Below are positions 15,001-23,900 of a stretch of DNA of 64,000 nt, piece after piece; position 1 is the first letter of the stretch; every line of letters starts with the position of its first letter. Location: contig VYZB01000134.1 in assembly GCA_013397455.1 (NCBI GenBank), positions 1,264,917-1,328,916 of the forward strand, written 5' to 3'. Below the pieces are notes generated by a model, which made no database searches, had not been told where the DNA came from, and saw only the letters and a list, made by a program, of their open reading frames with translations. The position numbers and the translations under genes were made by a program. The stretch is from Crotophaga sulcirostris. Lineage: Eukaryota; Chordata; Aves; Cuculiformes; Crotophagidae.

Positions 15001-15530
15001 CTTCCCAGCTTTCCTGTAGTGCCCCTTTAACTACGGAAAGGCTGCTGTAAGGTCTGCCCGGGCCCTTCTGTCCCCTCGGCTGAGCACAGCGGTAGGAGCA
15101 CCTCTCTCTCGCTCTGCTGGTCACCCTTCTTTTGATGCAGCCCAGGTTACGGTTGGCTTTCTGGGCTGCGAGCGCACGCTGCCGGCTCCTGCTGAGCTTC
15201 AGGCCGCGCCGGTCCCTGGGGCCGGCAGAGCCTGGGCGCTCCGTTAGGAGGGGGGGCGCCTGCCCAAGAGCTCAGCCCGGGCCGGGGGAAGGAGGGGTAC
15301 CCGGCCGGGGGTGCCGGCAGAAGGAGGGAAGCTGGCGCAGAGGCGGGGGTGCGGGTTCCCGGGCCGGGGCTCACCTGTCTCGTCAGCGCCTCGCTGTCCT
15401 CCCGCGCCTCGCGGTACAGACGCTCCGTGCGGCGCAGCCGGCGCCGCGTCCGCTCCAGCTGCTCGCGGCAAGCGTCCAGCTCCGCCTCCAGCGCCACCAC
15501 GCGCTGCTTGCCGCCGGGCGGAGAAGCCAT
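1..15530 (-). CDS. AGGF1: AGGF1, angiogenic factor with G-patch and FHA domains 1 (5' part, exons 1-8, runs off left edge)
   Basis: Eight coding exons with GT-AG junctions and matching phases give 438 codons; the rest of the FHA domain and the G-patch lie beyond position 1 (human AGGF1 is about 714 residues). Seen in order: charged coiled coil (residues about 10-60), Tyr-rich patch (85-97, [13 protein letters not shown]), OCRE aromatic octamer repeats (about 178-220), Lys/Arg-rich NLS-like stretch (243-252), acidic region with [12 protein letters not shown] (346-357), and the start of FHA (TIGR at 418-421, then [12 protein letters not shown] at 427-438). The family is known as a vascular endothelial growth/differentiation factor (VG5Q) that also acts in the nucleus; the OCRE domain is typical of RNA-processing proteins. 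The start has G at -3 and +4, and its MAS N-terminus aligns with the mammalian start. It lies about 32 kb downstream of CRHBP in the same orientation. Identity is secure; the last third is not visible. Confidence 0.96.
555..672 (-). CDS. AGGF1: AGGF1 coding exon 7 (start of FHA domain)
   Basis: The acceptor TTTATAG|TTACAG and donor GGGAG|GTAAAA enclose 118 bp, with split codons at both ends that fit exons 6 and 8. The product reads [19 protein letters not shown] and ends PATIG plus a split Arg, the GR of the FHA phosphopeptide-binding loop. Confidence 0.95.
725..1440 (-). repeat. CR1 LINE 3' portion (interrupted by the N gap), AGGF1 intron 6
   Basis: At the left edge, copies of the 8-bp unit ATACTGTG (read on the minus strand) form the CR1 tail, followed by the usual 3' end. 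Right of the gap, minus-strand translation gives a reverse-transcriptase C-terminal remnant ([20 protein letters not shown] ... [10 protein letters not shown]). The element is 5'-truncated, as most CR1 copies are, and lies in the sense orientation of AGGF1. Confidence 0.88.
843..1255. other. Assembly gap (413 N) inside a CR1 copy
   Basis: A run of N interrupts a minus-oriented CR1 element: its 3' end is on the left of the gap and its reverse-transcriptase C-terminus on the right. No content can be inferred other than the missing middle of the repeat. Confidence 0.98.
1444..1646 (+). repeat. CR1 LINE 3' end, opposite orientation to its neighbour
   Basis: It reads from GTGATTGGCCATTGGAATGC to a tail with ATACTGTG units at 1,630-1,646. 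It is the same subfamily as the copy at 725-1,440 and abuts it head to head, so the two form a large inverted repeat. Confidence 0.87.
2252..2606 (-). CDS. AGGF1: AGGF1 coding exon 6 (acidic region)
   Basis: The acceptor CCTCCAG|GATTTGG and donor CGAAG|GTGAA enclose 355 bp (118 codons plus 1 base). Ser/Thr/Glu-rich, poorly conserved sequence with a second basic patch (RKKTK) leads into the conserved acidic block [12 protein letters not shown] and DSEDSEDE. It follows the largest intron in the window (2,607-10,645). Confidence 0.95.
3416..3441. repeat. Short CCAAC/CCAAAAC simple repeat
   Basis: Several tandem CCAAC and CCAAAAC units. Low complexity and without obvious function. Confidence 0.7.
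7009..7200. mobile_element. hAT-like nonautonomous DNA transposon remnant
   Basis: The left end is CAGGGCTGTCAGACTC. The right end, reverse-complemented, is CAGGGTGTCAGACTCGCGGC, so the element has terminal inverted repeats of the CAGGGGTGTCAAACTC type common in vertebrate hAT/Charlie elements. The right end also has the typical 'ggcccacaggccgcgag' motif. The 8-bp flanks TCTTAAAG and ACGTAAAT match at 5 of 8 positions, compatible with a decayed 8-bp target duplication. It is 192 bp long with no coding capacity. Class fairly likely; family not assigned. Confidence 0.6.
10646..10834 (-). CDS. AGGF1: AGGF1 coding exon 5 (OCRE domain, second half, basic tail)
   Basis: The acceptor TATAAAG|GAAAATC and donor ATAAG|GTAAC enclose 63 codons. 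[17 protein letters not shown] completes the OCRE repeats and is followed by [15 protein letters not shown] and a nuclear-localisation-like [10 protein letters not shown]. This is the most conserved exon in the window. A solo LTR lies 115 bp upstream of its acceptor (10,835-10,949 between them). Confidence 0.96.
10950..11783. mobile_element. Solo LTR of an avian ERVL-like endogenous retrovirus, AGGF1 intron 4
   Basis: It starts TGCAGTGGCTTGACCCTGGC and ends AACCAAGTACA, so it has TG...CA ends, and is flanked by perfect 5-bp duplications AGAAC (10,945-10,949 and 11,784-11,788). A 5-bp duplication fits ERVL-type integrases. Inside are degenerate repeats of a CTGCTCCAG core at about 11,328, 11,380, 11,445 and 11,487, familiar from this avian LTR family. 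AATAAA occurs on both strands near 11,112-11,128, so orientation is left open. It has no internal viral genes: a solo LTR of 834 bp. Confidence 0.85.
12585..12731 (-). CDS. AGGF1: AGGF1 coding exon 4 (OCRE domain, first half)
   Basis: The acceptor ATATCAG|GAAGC and donor AATTGG|GTAAG enclose 49 codons, phase 0 at both ends. It contains the well conserved [18 protein letters not shown] helix and the first aromatic octamers ([18 protein letters not shown]) of the OCRE domain. Confidence 0.95.
13523..13722 (-). CDS. AGGF1: AGGF1 coding exon 3
   Basis: The acceptor CCCTGCAG|ATTATT and donor TCACAG|GTTATA enclose 200 bp. The split codon gives Asp, then a Tyr-rich run ([12 protein letters not shown]) and a low-conservation Ser/Thr/Gly linker. 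It ends in phase 0, as exon 4 requires. Confidence 0.92.
14183..14279 (-). CDS. AGGF1: AGGF1 coding exon 2
   Basis: The acceptor CTTTCAG|GTTGAAC and donor GCAG|GTAGAG enclose 97 bp (32 codons plus 1 base). The product continues the coiled coil ([14 protein letters not shown]) and ends in the family motif [12 protein letters not shown], close to the VEVQTENHAPWS of mammals. Confidence 0.93.
14749..15215 (-). repeat. CR1 LINE 3' end with internal deletion, AGGF1 intron 1
   Basis: It reads from CACAGAATGGTTTGGGTTGG through the CR1 3' region. After about 15,050 it jumps to an upstream CR1 segment (GATGCAGCCCAGGTTACGG, then the GGCTTTCTGGGCTGCGAGCG stretch), implying an internal deletion. It reaches the CpG island and stops about 160 bp from exon 1. 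Confidence 0.85.
15375..15530 (-). CDS. AGGF1: AGGF1 coding exon 1
   Basis: The ATG is at 15528-15530 and the donor is CAG|GTGAGC, giving 52 codons in phase 0. The product starts [12 protein letters not shown] and becomes an Arg/Glu-rich helix ([20 protein letters not shown]) typical of the N-terminal coiled coil. It lies in a very GC-rich CpG island. The frame stays open upstream to the N gap, but the context (G at -3, G at +4) and homology favour this start. Confidence 0.93.
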
Positions 15531-15638
15531 GCCCGCTCGCTCCTCAGCGCCCGCCCACTGCCCACCGGGCAGCGCCGCGGAAATACCGGCGGCCGCGGCC
15601 CCGCCCACCGGCCCCGGCCATTCCGGGCGCCAAGGCAC

Positions 15639-15795
15639 NNNNNNNNNNNNNNNNNNNNNNNNNNNNNNNNNNNNNNNNNNNNNNNNNNNNNNNNNNNNNN
15701 NNNNNNNNNNNNNNNNNNNNNNNNNNNNNNNNNNNNNNNNNNNNNNNNNNNNNNNNNNNNNNNNNNNNNNNNNNNNNNNNNNNNNNNNNNNNNNN
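15639..15795. other. Assembly gap (157 N) in the AGGF1 promoter
   Basis: A run of N about 110-265 bp upstream of the AGGF1 ATG, in extremely GC-rich sequence that often fails to sequence. Part of the 5' UTR or core promoter may be hidden. Confidence 0.98.
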
Positions 15796-15844
15796 CAGCT
15801 ACAGCGGCTTCCCCGCAGTACACGAGGCGCGAACTCGGCGCCAC

Positions 15845-15871
15845 CCGGAAGCCGCCGGGTGAGGCGGAAGT
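15845..15871 (+). promoter_or_regulatory. Pair of ETS-type sites
   Basis: CCGGAAG and GCGGAAGT lie in the same orientation with about 20 bp between their starts, roughly two helical turns. This is a common arrangement for GABP-type ETS factors in CpG-island promoters. Motif match only. Confidence 0.5.
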
Positions 15872-15906
15872 CACATGGGCGGGGGGGAGCGCGATGCTGG
15901 TTTGGG

Positions 15907-15920
15907 GTTGCCATGGCGAC
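15907..15920. promoter_or_regulatory. X-box-like RFX site in the AGGF1 promoter
   Basis: GTTGCCATGGCGAC matches the near-palindromic RFX consensus GTNRCC(0-3N)RGYAAC with one mismatch in the right half. It sits about 380 bp upstream of the ATG. The CCATGG core could also suit YY1. Motif match only. Confidence 0.5.
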
Positions 15921-16102
15921 GCGCTGGAGCGGGTGGGGTCTGGGCCCGGTGGCGGTGGCAGCGGCCGCGGGCGGGGCGGAGGGCGGGGAACCCTCGGCTG
16001 GGGCCGGCGCGGGTCGCGGCGCGGGGGCAGCGCTGGGGAGAAGCTGGGGAGTGATCGGAAACCTCCAACTCCACACTCGGGAGACCCCACGCGGCTGGCT
16101 CT

Positions 16103-16590
16103 GGAAGGACATGGGTCTGTTGGAGCGAGTCCAGAGGAGGCCACGGAGATCATAGGGGCTGGAGCATCTCCCGTACGAGGGGAGCTTGAGAGAGCTGGGG
16201 TTGTTCAGCCTGGAGAAGAGAAGGCTCCGGGGAGACCTGATAGCGGCCTTCCAGTACCTAAAGGGGCTGCAGGAAAGCTGAGGAGGGGCTCTTTACCAGG
16301 AAGTGTAGTGATAGATCGAGGGTTAATGGTTTTAAGATGAAAGAGTGGAAACTTAGATAAGATACTAGGAAGAATTTTTTTTCCTGTGAGGGTGGTGAGG
16401 CCCTGGCACAGGTTGCCCAGGGAAGCTGTTGGTGCTCCCTCTGTGGAGGTGTTCAAAGCCAGGTTGGATGGGGCCTGGAGCAGCCTGGGCTGGTGGGAGG
16501 TGTCCCTGCCCATGGCAGGGCGGTTGGAACTGGTTGGTCTTTAAGGTCCCTTCCAGCCCAAACCATTCTATGATTCTGTGGTTCTATAAT
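16103..16590 (+). repeat. CR1 LINE 3' end, at upstream border of the CpG island
   Basis: The classic CR1 3' region (TTGGAGCGAGTCCAGAGGAG ... GTTGTTCAGCCTGGAGAAG) ends in ATTCTATG/ATTCTGTG tail units at about 16,564-16,588. Its subfamily tail differs from the ATACTGTG type elsewhere in the window. The 5'-truncated end points at the AGGF1 promoter. Confidence 0.93.
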
Positions 16591-19500
16591 TAGTGTATTG
16601 GTTGTTTCATTTCAGGTAATGCTTTTATTTGTATCAAGATGGTTTCACTTAATGTTTGTAAGTAAAGAAGTACCTGAGCTGGATGAAGATACTTTCTGAA
16701 AAATCAGAGATTTCATCCACTGTCTTGTATTACATTGTATTAAGTTCACGGAATCTTCGGTTAAAAGGTTGGCCTAATCTCAGACCTTTGACCTACAAGT
16801 GACATACTTCATTGTAAAAACAGTGCATTACAAAGTTTAAACAGTAAAAAGAGGATGAAAAATGATGCCAGCACTTCAATTGTGTATTGCTAAAGGTTTG
16901 CAGCAGAGGTTTGCAGCAGATGAAAATGGAAAAGGGTGGAGGACATGTACACCACTGAGGGCTGGGAGGAATTTGCTGGGGTGCCTGAATTGTAACAACA
17001 CTGTTGTTACACTGTTCCTTGCCATCAGGAAGCAGCAGAAGGGAATAGCAGCAGACCAGGTGGAGGAACAGGATATGCAGAGTGGAGGTTGCGTCCATGT
17101 GTATTGTTTTTAAGTTTGAAGGAGAAGGTGGAGTTAGCTGTCACCACAACCAGCAAACTTCTAGATAGACCTCTTGGTTGATGCATGGTTCAGCCACAGG
17201 TTTAAGGTCTCATTTCCACTCTTCTTTGATCTCATGATAAAGCCAATTGGTTGGTGCCTCTGAATGTGTCCCTTTTCTGCCCTCTTGATGAGCCCTTGGC
17301 AAGGACTGATGAGCTGCTGCTGCAGCCCCCCATGTCTGTACTTCTTGTTCCTCTGGCAGGGGTAGTTACACTTGCAAGTATAGGTGGTATCCCAATCCAG
17401 CTAAACAGAAAACAGACACCTGGTTCCTGTATCTTCTACATTAAAAGGAAAGGAGGACTTCAGCTGCAGGGGAACAGGGCAGGGAATAGAGGAAGGAAGA
17501 TGAAATTACTTGCAAGAGGCATGGACAGCAAGGTTGCTGAAACACAGACTGCCTGGCTAAGGGGCGGATCTCTGGGAGAGCTCTCTTCTTCACACATCTA
17601 TCATGAGCTCAAACCTGCATAAAAAAAATGTGACTGCGCATGCTGCACAAGAAAAATACAGGAGCCCAAAGCCTACAGGGAGGGCCTGGGGGAGTAGGGG
17701 TAGGAAGGGTGATGACAAAGGGCTCCAATGCTACCTACTCTTTCCCCACACTGATGCCATGCAGGAGAAACCAAGAGTTGCAGGGAGATGTGGCAGCCCA
17801 ACATGTTTAGTTCTGGGCTTGGTCTCCCTGCTCCCTCATTCCTCTACACCAGTGAAGGATGTGGTCCTCATCTGTGGCTGTTTCCAGGTTTCTGCTTCTC
17901 CTGAGGGGCAGCACACGGAGGTAAGGGAGACAGAAGAGAAATTGAAGCCATCTTTGCCATCACAGTCTTCATGATCTGGTCAAACCACAGTCCTTTTGCA
18001 CCAGAAAATCATTAAGGCCTTTCTGCCTTCCTCCAGAGTAAGCTGTGAAAATAGACCTGCTTGGCCCTCTCTTGCTGTCTGCTGCTGCATTTCTCATACA
18101 ATTTGCCTTTGCCAGTGAACCATGGACCTCCTGCTCCCTCACAGCTGGGTTGCTTTGTTCAGCTTCCTGTTCCTCCACACCTTCTGGTCACTCATGCAGA
18201 TTGTTTGCTTGCTTGTGTTAGCTGTCATCTTATGTGTAACATCAAATTAGTTGCCCTGACAGTGCCCTGTGCTGCTTTGGCATGGAGAAAATGAGAGAAT
18301 CCCTGAAGATAAATGGGTCTTTATGATTTTGCTTCGTGCTTCAATAGAGGGTCAAGTGTCTGATCAAAAGTACCTCTTCTGACGGTAGCAATTGCTATAT
18401 CTTACCTCTGAGATGTAAAAGGCTTCTGCTAGTGTGATTTCGTGTGTGTGGCAATGCAAATATTCACTGTTGTAAGAGGGATCTTAAACATAGCAGTTTC
18501 CAGTTCCATGTGGTTTATAGGCTTGATGCTCATTATCTTGTATGCTTGTGTGTCTCATTCTCCATGTGAGTTGGTGGAGCCAGCCCACTGCATTGCAGAT
18601 TTTGGGGGTAGATCTCTGTCTACGCTCTTCTGGTTTGGGGTTTCTTAGAAAGTGGTGATGATGGGCATGTCTGATACTTGTTTCTAGCATTGCAACAACA
18701 TGCAGGTTCTCCAAAAAGTTGTTCAGGTGGCGATAACATGCCTTGATCTGTGCATTTTCACAGGGAAATCCTCATAAGTCTTCCTGGAACTTAATGATTC
18801 TTTCATCAGCATATAACATTTGATCAGGCAATGACATGTACCAAGTTCAGTGCGCTGACAACCTATTTTAATAATAGTAACGCTATTGCGCACATCACCA
18901 CCTATGCAAATGTCTTAAAGAGATCTCAGCTACAGGGAAAAGAAATGAAAATCAGTTGCAGCGGTTCTTTTCAGCAGAGAATCCGGAGACTAGCTTTTCC
19001 TTCTGTCCCTCTACCCTCCTTTTCATATGATATACTTTGAAAAATAGACACCCCCAAACCTAATCTAGGCTCCCTGATGTTGTCTAAAACTTTCTTATGG
19101 GTGGGGGCATTGGTTAGAAGGGCGTTGATAAAAGAACAAGTGCTTGACCTTAGTACCTCCACTGGGGTCGTATTATCTACCACTTGCCATGGTGCTGCTT
19201 TGGAGGAGGTGAATTGCTTAGGGTTGGATTAGAGGCTCATCTGCTCTAAGCTGGAGTTGAAAGTACAGGACAGCAGTATATGTGTGTCAAACCAGAGGAC
19301 TCCACCCAGTTCCTTGAAGTTTGAGCAGATCATTGGCCAGACTTGGTCTGGTCTTAGGCCAGGGGTCAGGGGCCAGGAGTCTCAGCAGCATAGTCTCAAA
19401 AATGTGAGTGGTATTTCTGCAGAAATGATGCCCCAAAACACTGTGTATCCAAACAGGAGGCAGCTGGTCTGTGACCACTCTTCTGATGGATGCTGGGGAC

Positions 19501-22500
19501 ACTAGGGCACAGGGGTTTTGTCAAGCAGAATCAGGAAGTGTTTGCAAAAAGCTGCAAGGTACCACCAAGATATCAGTAATTTTAGATGGAATTCATGATA
19601 TGTAGGCTGTTTCAGCCAATGTTGACAGAGAGTTTTGGGCCAGAACAGGGATTTTAAATAGAATCAGTGAACTACCTCTTGGCGATTTGCTTGGTACTGT
19701 TTGCTCTGCTCTTGCTGCAGCATCTTTGAACCAGTTTTAAAATACCATAAAGTATACCTTGGCTTTAAACTTTCAACATCTGAGGTTCCTTTTGTCCCTG
19801 CACAATGTGTAGTCAATCTCCCTCCCAGCATCTTGTGTCTTCTGTGTTCACCCCTACCTGTTGTCCTACTGCAAGGACAGGCACTGCATTCGCAATTAGG
19901 GATCCTGTTCTCCTGTTGAAGCACTTGAAAGCAAGACATCACAGTACACGGCACTGCAGAGCTTAAGTCCTGGGAACATATTTCCAGTATTCGTAGTTCT
20001 TCTGACCATACAACATTCAAGGATAAGAATGTAAAGGAAACTAAAAAAATCCACAGGTCTAACCATGACTTTGTCCAGTGCTCCCTTCCCCGCTGCATTT
20101 ATCTATAAAGCAGGATTGTGGAAGGAAAGAGCTTTTACCACTAGATGGCATTTAAGGACTGCTTTTAACTGCCCTGAAAGCACAGTCCTAAAAACTGCCT
20201 AACTAGGAAAAATGATGAATTTCTAACATAATTTTCTTTCTCTTTTGGTATTTGACACTCAAGTGACTTGCTGATATAGAAGCACACAAACAAGGCTATA
20301 AAGTTGCCTTGAATGAGCTATGGAAGCCTGCCTTAATGCTCTTCAGTCTCACCAAAGTTTTTATAAAGAGCTGGATGGAAGCAGTGCGCCCAAGAAAATA
20401 GCAGATCTTAGCTTTGTTGAATCAACTGATTCTGGAGACAACCACTGAAAATGGCCTGTTGCTGTCCCTTGAGATAACCTGATCTAAGGGCCTGCCAGCA
20501 CAGTAATAGAGCAAGACTTGCCCATTGCATCTATAGTAGTTGATACCCTGGAGAGACTCATCTGCGTCTAAGAGGCTGTCAACTTCTTTGTACCCTTATC
20601 CTTAGGAATCGCTGGTGCTGGGAGATATCTATATCTCTAGTGCTATAGAGTGAATGGGCACCTTAACGCGGGCACTCAAGTTGTTCCAAAGTTGGAATTC
20701 TCCTAACTTGTTAATGATGCTAAGTGCAGAGGAATAAATATGGATGCCCCTTTCTTGCTGTATAAGCAATAGCATTGGCACTGCACCCGAGCAGCTCTTC
20801 TCAAACAGCATATGCACATACAGAGCTGTTGCTGTGAGTCACCGTCCACCTGCCAGCTGCGGTAGGTCTCAGAGGTAGCACCAACCTGAATTCCTTGGCT
20901 TAGATGCCATTTCTTTTCCATGTTTTATAAAGGCTATTCAACCTTTTTTTTCCAGTGTCATAAAACTGCCAAACCTCTGGCATCATCACTTAGTTATTAC
21001 AAATAAACTCTGAGAACTGTGCTCAATTGCAAATGCAAAAGTAGTTAATGCAGACAAGAGTCAGAATAGTAAATATAGGGTGTTTTCTGAAGAGAGCAGA
21101 GCTCACAACCAGTGGTTCAGGCTGCATATCCCAGAAAGAACAAAATTTGCCACTAATGATGTCAAAGCTATTGCAGCTAACCCTTTCGTGGGTGCTTGAG
21201 CCTCCTCTAATGAGAACAACACTAGCATGACCATCATGGTGGATTTCTTAGTTTGCCTTGCGCATGCCCCCTTGCCAGTGCAGCAGCGGGAGAGGTTGCT
21301 CTTTTCTTGGCGTGTGCTGTTATGATACCAATGCCTGTGATGTGATTACATCTAAGGAACATACCTTCCCACTCTGTGCTTTCCAGGTACCCACGTGCAG
21401 GACCACTTCCATCCACTCCATCTGCATTTCTGCACCAGTCCTGCTGATGCTCCTCCTGCTCCTCACCCTGGCCTCTGGCATACTTTATACTAACAAGGGC
21501 TGGGAGGTGACACAGGCACACGTGGTTTGCCTACACACTGTGTAGAGGGCCTTTCTCTGCCTGTGGCATTCTCCAGCAATCAGGATGTCTGTGGTTGTTG
21601 CAGAAAGATAAACTCATAGGACAATATAGAAGCAGATGGATCATGTGATAGTGGGGTAGAAAAGTGTGCCCACCTCTCCATGGAACATGCAGGTGTTACA
21701 CCTATTTGACCTGCAATGCTTCAATTACTAGCTGTGCAAGTAGCAATCTTTCCGTTTCCCCCCACCACAATAATTTTACAGGTTACATAAATTTTAGTTC
21801 TTGTTTTAATGAAGAATCGAAAGGAACACAGAAATATTGAATGGTGTGCCAGTGTGGATTTATAACATATTGTAAACAAATTGGTGACAATTGTAAGACT
21901 CTCTTTAATGGAATTTTTCTTGCAAATGCAGTCCTTTTTATCTGGGTCATTGAGCCAAAAATGTAGAGATGGTTTTGTAAAGAAGGCAGGAAGCAACCTC
22001 ATCACTGGGTTAATTAAAGTGGCAGCTTTGTTCAACTGACTCATATTTCATGAGAAATTCTATAGAAGTATTACCAGTTAGTTAAAAAATAACCAGAGTA
22101 GTGATCACAAACTACTGTAGTCATTTATAGCCATGGAGGGATGCATGTAACTATTCCTATTGCAGTGCATTACGTTGAGACTCTAATTAAGAACAAATCA
22201 GGTGTGACCTGTTTTAATAGGTATGCCATATGAATTACCTGATCTTCCCCTGAAAGCTTGATGAATTAAAATTATCTCAGTAGCTTTATTATCTGAATTA
22301 CAATGAAATGGCATTTAATCCAGTTAAAACAAAAACCCAGTTTTTTCAATTTTTATTATTAATTATTAGAGAATTAAATGAAATCTAAACGAAACTCAAT
22401 GTCCACGCTATCAGTGGCTTTGATACAAAGCCAAATTTTTAGTTTTCACATTTCTTTGAGCTGAGACATAGGCAATACATCTGATTTTTATCAAGTATGT

Positions 22501-23624
22501 ACTTTTTTCTGCAAAAAATACTATCTTTTCTATTCTGGGTTAAAGTAACTTTTAGGATTGTGGGCTTTAGCTCTTTTTCACTCTCAACAGCCTCTTGAGT
22601 CTGATTCATTCCTCACATCCAGAACAGCCTCCATCTCTTTGTAATGAAACAAAAGTTGTGTCAAATAAGCAATGTTCAACATGATATCCTGTTGCCAATT
22701 ATGCCCCTATGATTCTGCTGTGGTTTCTTCTCTTGGGGCTGGTGTGTCCTGGAAGAGAACATTCAGTTTGTAGATTTTTTGGCATTCTCCCTCTGAAATC
22801 GGATCTTTCATTATGAACTTTAAAAATGCATTTATGGATGTACTGTAGGAACTTGTCTCTGCATTTAACTGTAGAGTTGTACTTGCATGTCACACATACA
22901 CTTTTCAATTTAAGAGTTTTTATGTTTTTGCCATGCAAAATGCATTTTTTTGAGTCATTCTTCTTAGAGGAACATATCCTATTTCCTCCCTGTAATCCTC
23001 ATAAGAAATATTTATTTCATTTTCCGAAAATATTCCATCTAGTTCTCAAGCAGATCATGAAGAATGTTTACAGCAAGGAAGACATACATTGTCACTAGGA
23101 AGGCTGTGCTCTCCAAGGGACACCCTGTACTTTGGGTCAGTAACTGAGGTCCAGCCCGCCTCTAAAAATGCTCTGAAAGGCCAGAGAAGGGAGTTCTAGC
23201 AGGCGTTTTGGAGGCATCACTCTGCATTGTGGTGAAACATGTCATCTTTCTTTTCTCGCCACCCTGCTTACTTGGCTTCCAAAACATTGATAAAACATGA
23301 AAATCAGCATTTCTTTAATATGAGCAGAGCCCTGCAAAAATTCTCTTCTTGCTGTCTGTTAAAAAAAGTACAAAGTAAACAGGAATGCATCTGTGTTTTG
23401 AAAGCAGGAAGGCTAGCAGTGAAAATTCTCCCAAGACCATGGTTTTGAAGCAGTTCTCAACTCAAACATTTTTTCTCTTCCTCAGAGGCTTTTACAATGG
23501 TTTCTTTCCACATAGAGATACTTCTTACAGACCAGTTGCTTCCAAACCTGTGGTTTAACCTGGCCCTTCTCTTTAAATGATAATTCTTGGTTGTCTTTTT
23601 CTCAGGTGCTTTTCCTGCATTTTT
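16591..23624. other. Intergenic, no gene seen
   Basis: Unique-looking sequence with only short chance reading frames, none matching a family I recognise or showing plausible splice structure. The block 21,950-22,420 is AT-rich with many TAATTA/ATTA cores and is noted separately as a possible regulatory element. Confidence 0.75.
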
Positions 23625-23900
23625 CATAGAATCATAGAACAGTCCAGTTTGGAAGGAATCTCAAGAGATCATCTGGTCCAACCTTCGTGGGAAAGGGAGC
23701 CTTAGATGAGATTATCTATCCGTCTGTCTAATCGCATCTTGAAAACCTCCAGCAATGGGGATTCTACCATTTCCCTGGGGACATTGTTCCAATGACTGAT
23801 TGTTTCTCAGTCTCTGCTTACTAATACAGGTGGCTGTTTTCTTGAATATAGTGTGATCCCTCACATCAGAACTTTATAATCCTTTTTAAATCTTCTTTCG
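23625..23900 (-). repeat. CR1 LINE 3' end (older, diverged)
   Basis: It starts CATAGAATCATAGAACAGTC, the reverse complement of an ATTCTATG tail, followed by the CR1 end (TTTGGAAGGAATCTCAAGAG, ATCATCTGGTCCAACC) and then the more distant 'cctccagcaatggggattct' segment. The right border is approximate. Confidence 0.8.

Larger units (their letters stand above)
15020..16060. promoter_or_regulatory. CpG island promoter of AGGF1
   Basis: GC-rich and dense in CpG on both sides of exon 1 and of the N gap, unlike the AT-rich surroundings. There is no TATA box near the expected start. Promoter-type motifs lie upstream: ETS sites at 15,845-15,851 and 15,864-15,871, an X-box-like site at 15,907-15,920, and Sp1 GC boxes at 15,969-15,976 and 15,981-15,988. 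This is a typical broad housekeeping promoter; the exact start site cannot be seen and may lie in the gap. Confidence 0.85.

Noticed and set aside
15132..16340. Long open frames through the CpG island on both strands
   Set aside because: They cross the N gap and exist because GC-rich sequence has few stop codons. Only the AGGF1 exon 1 portion on the minus strand is supported.
17251..17622. A 123-codon plus-strand frame in the intergenic region
   Set aside because: No homology recognised and no promoter or splice context.
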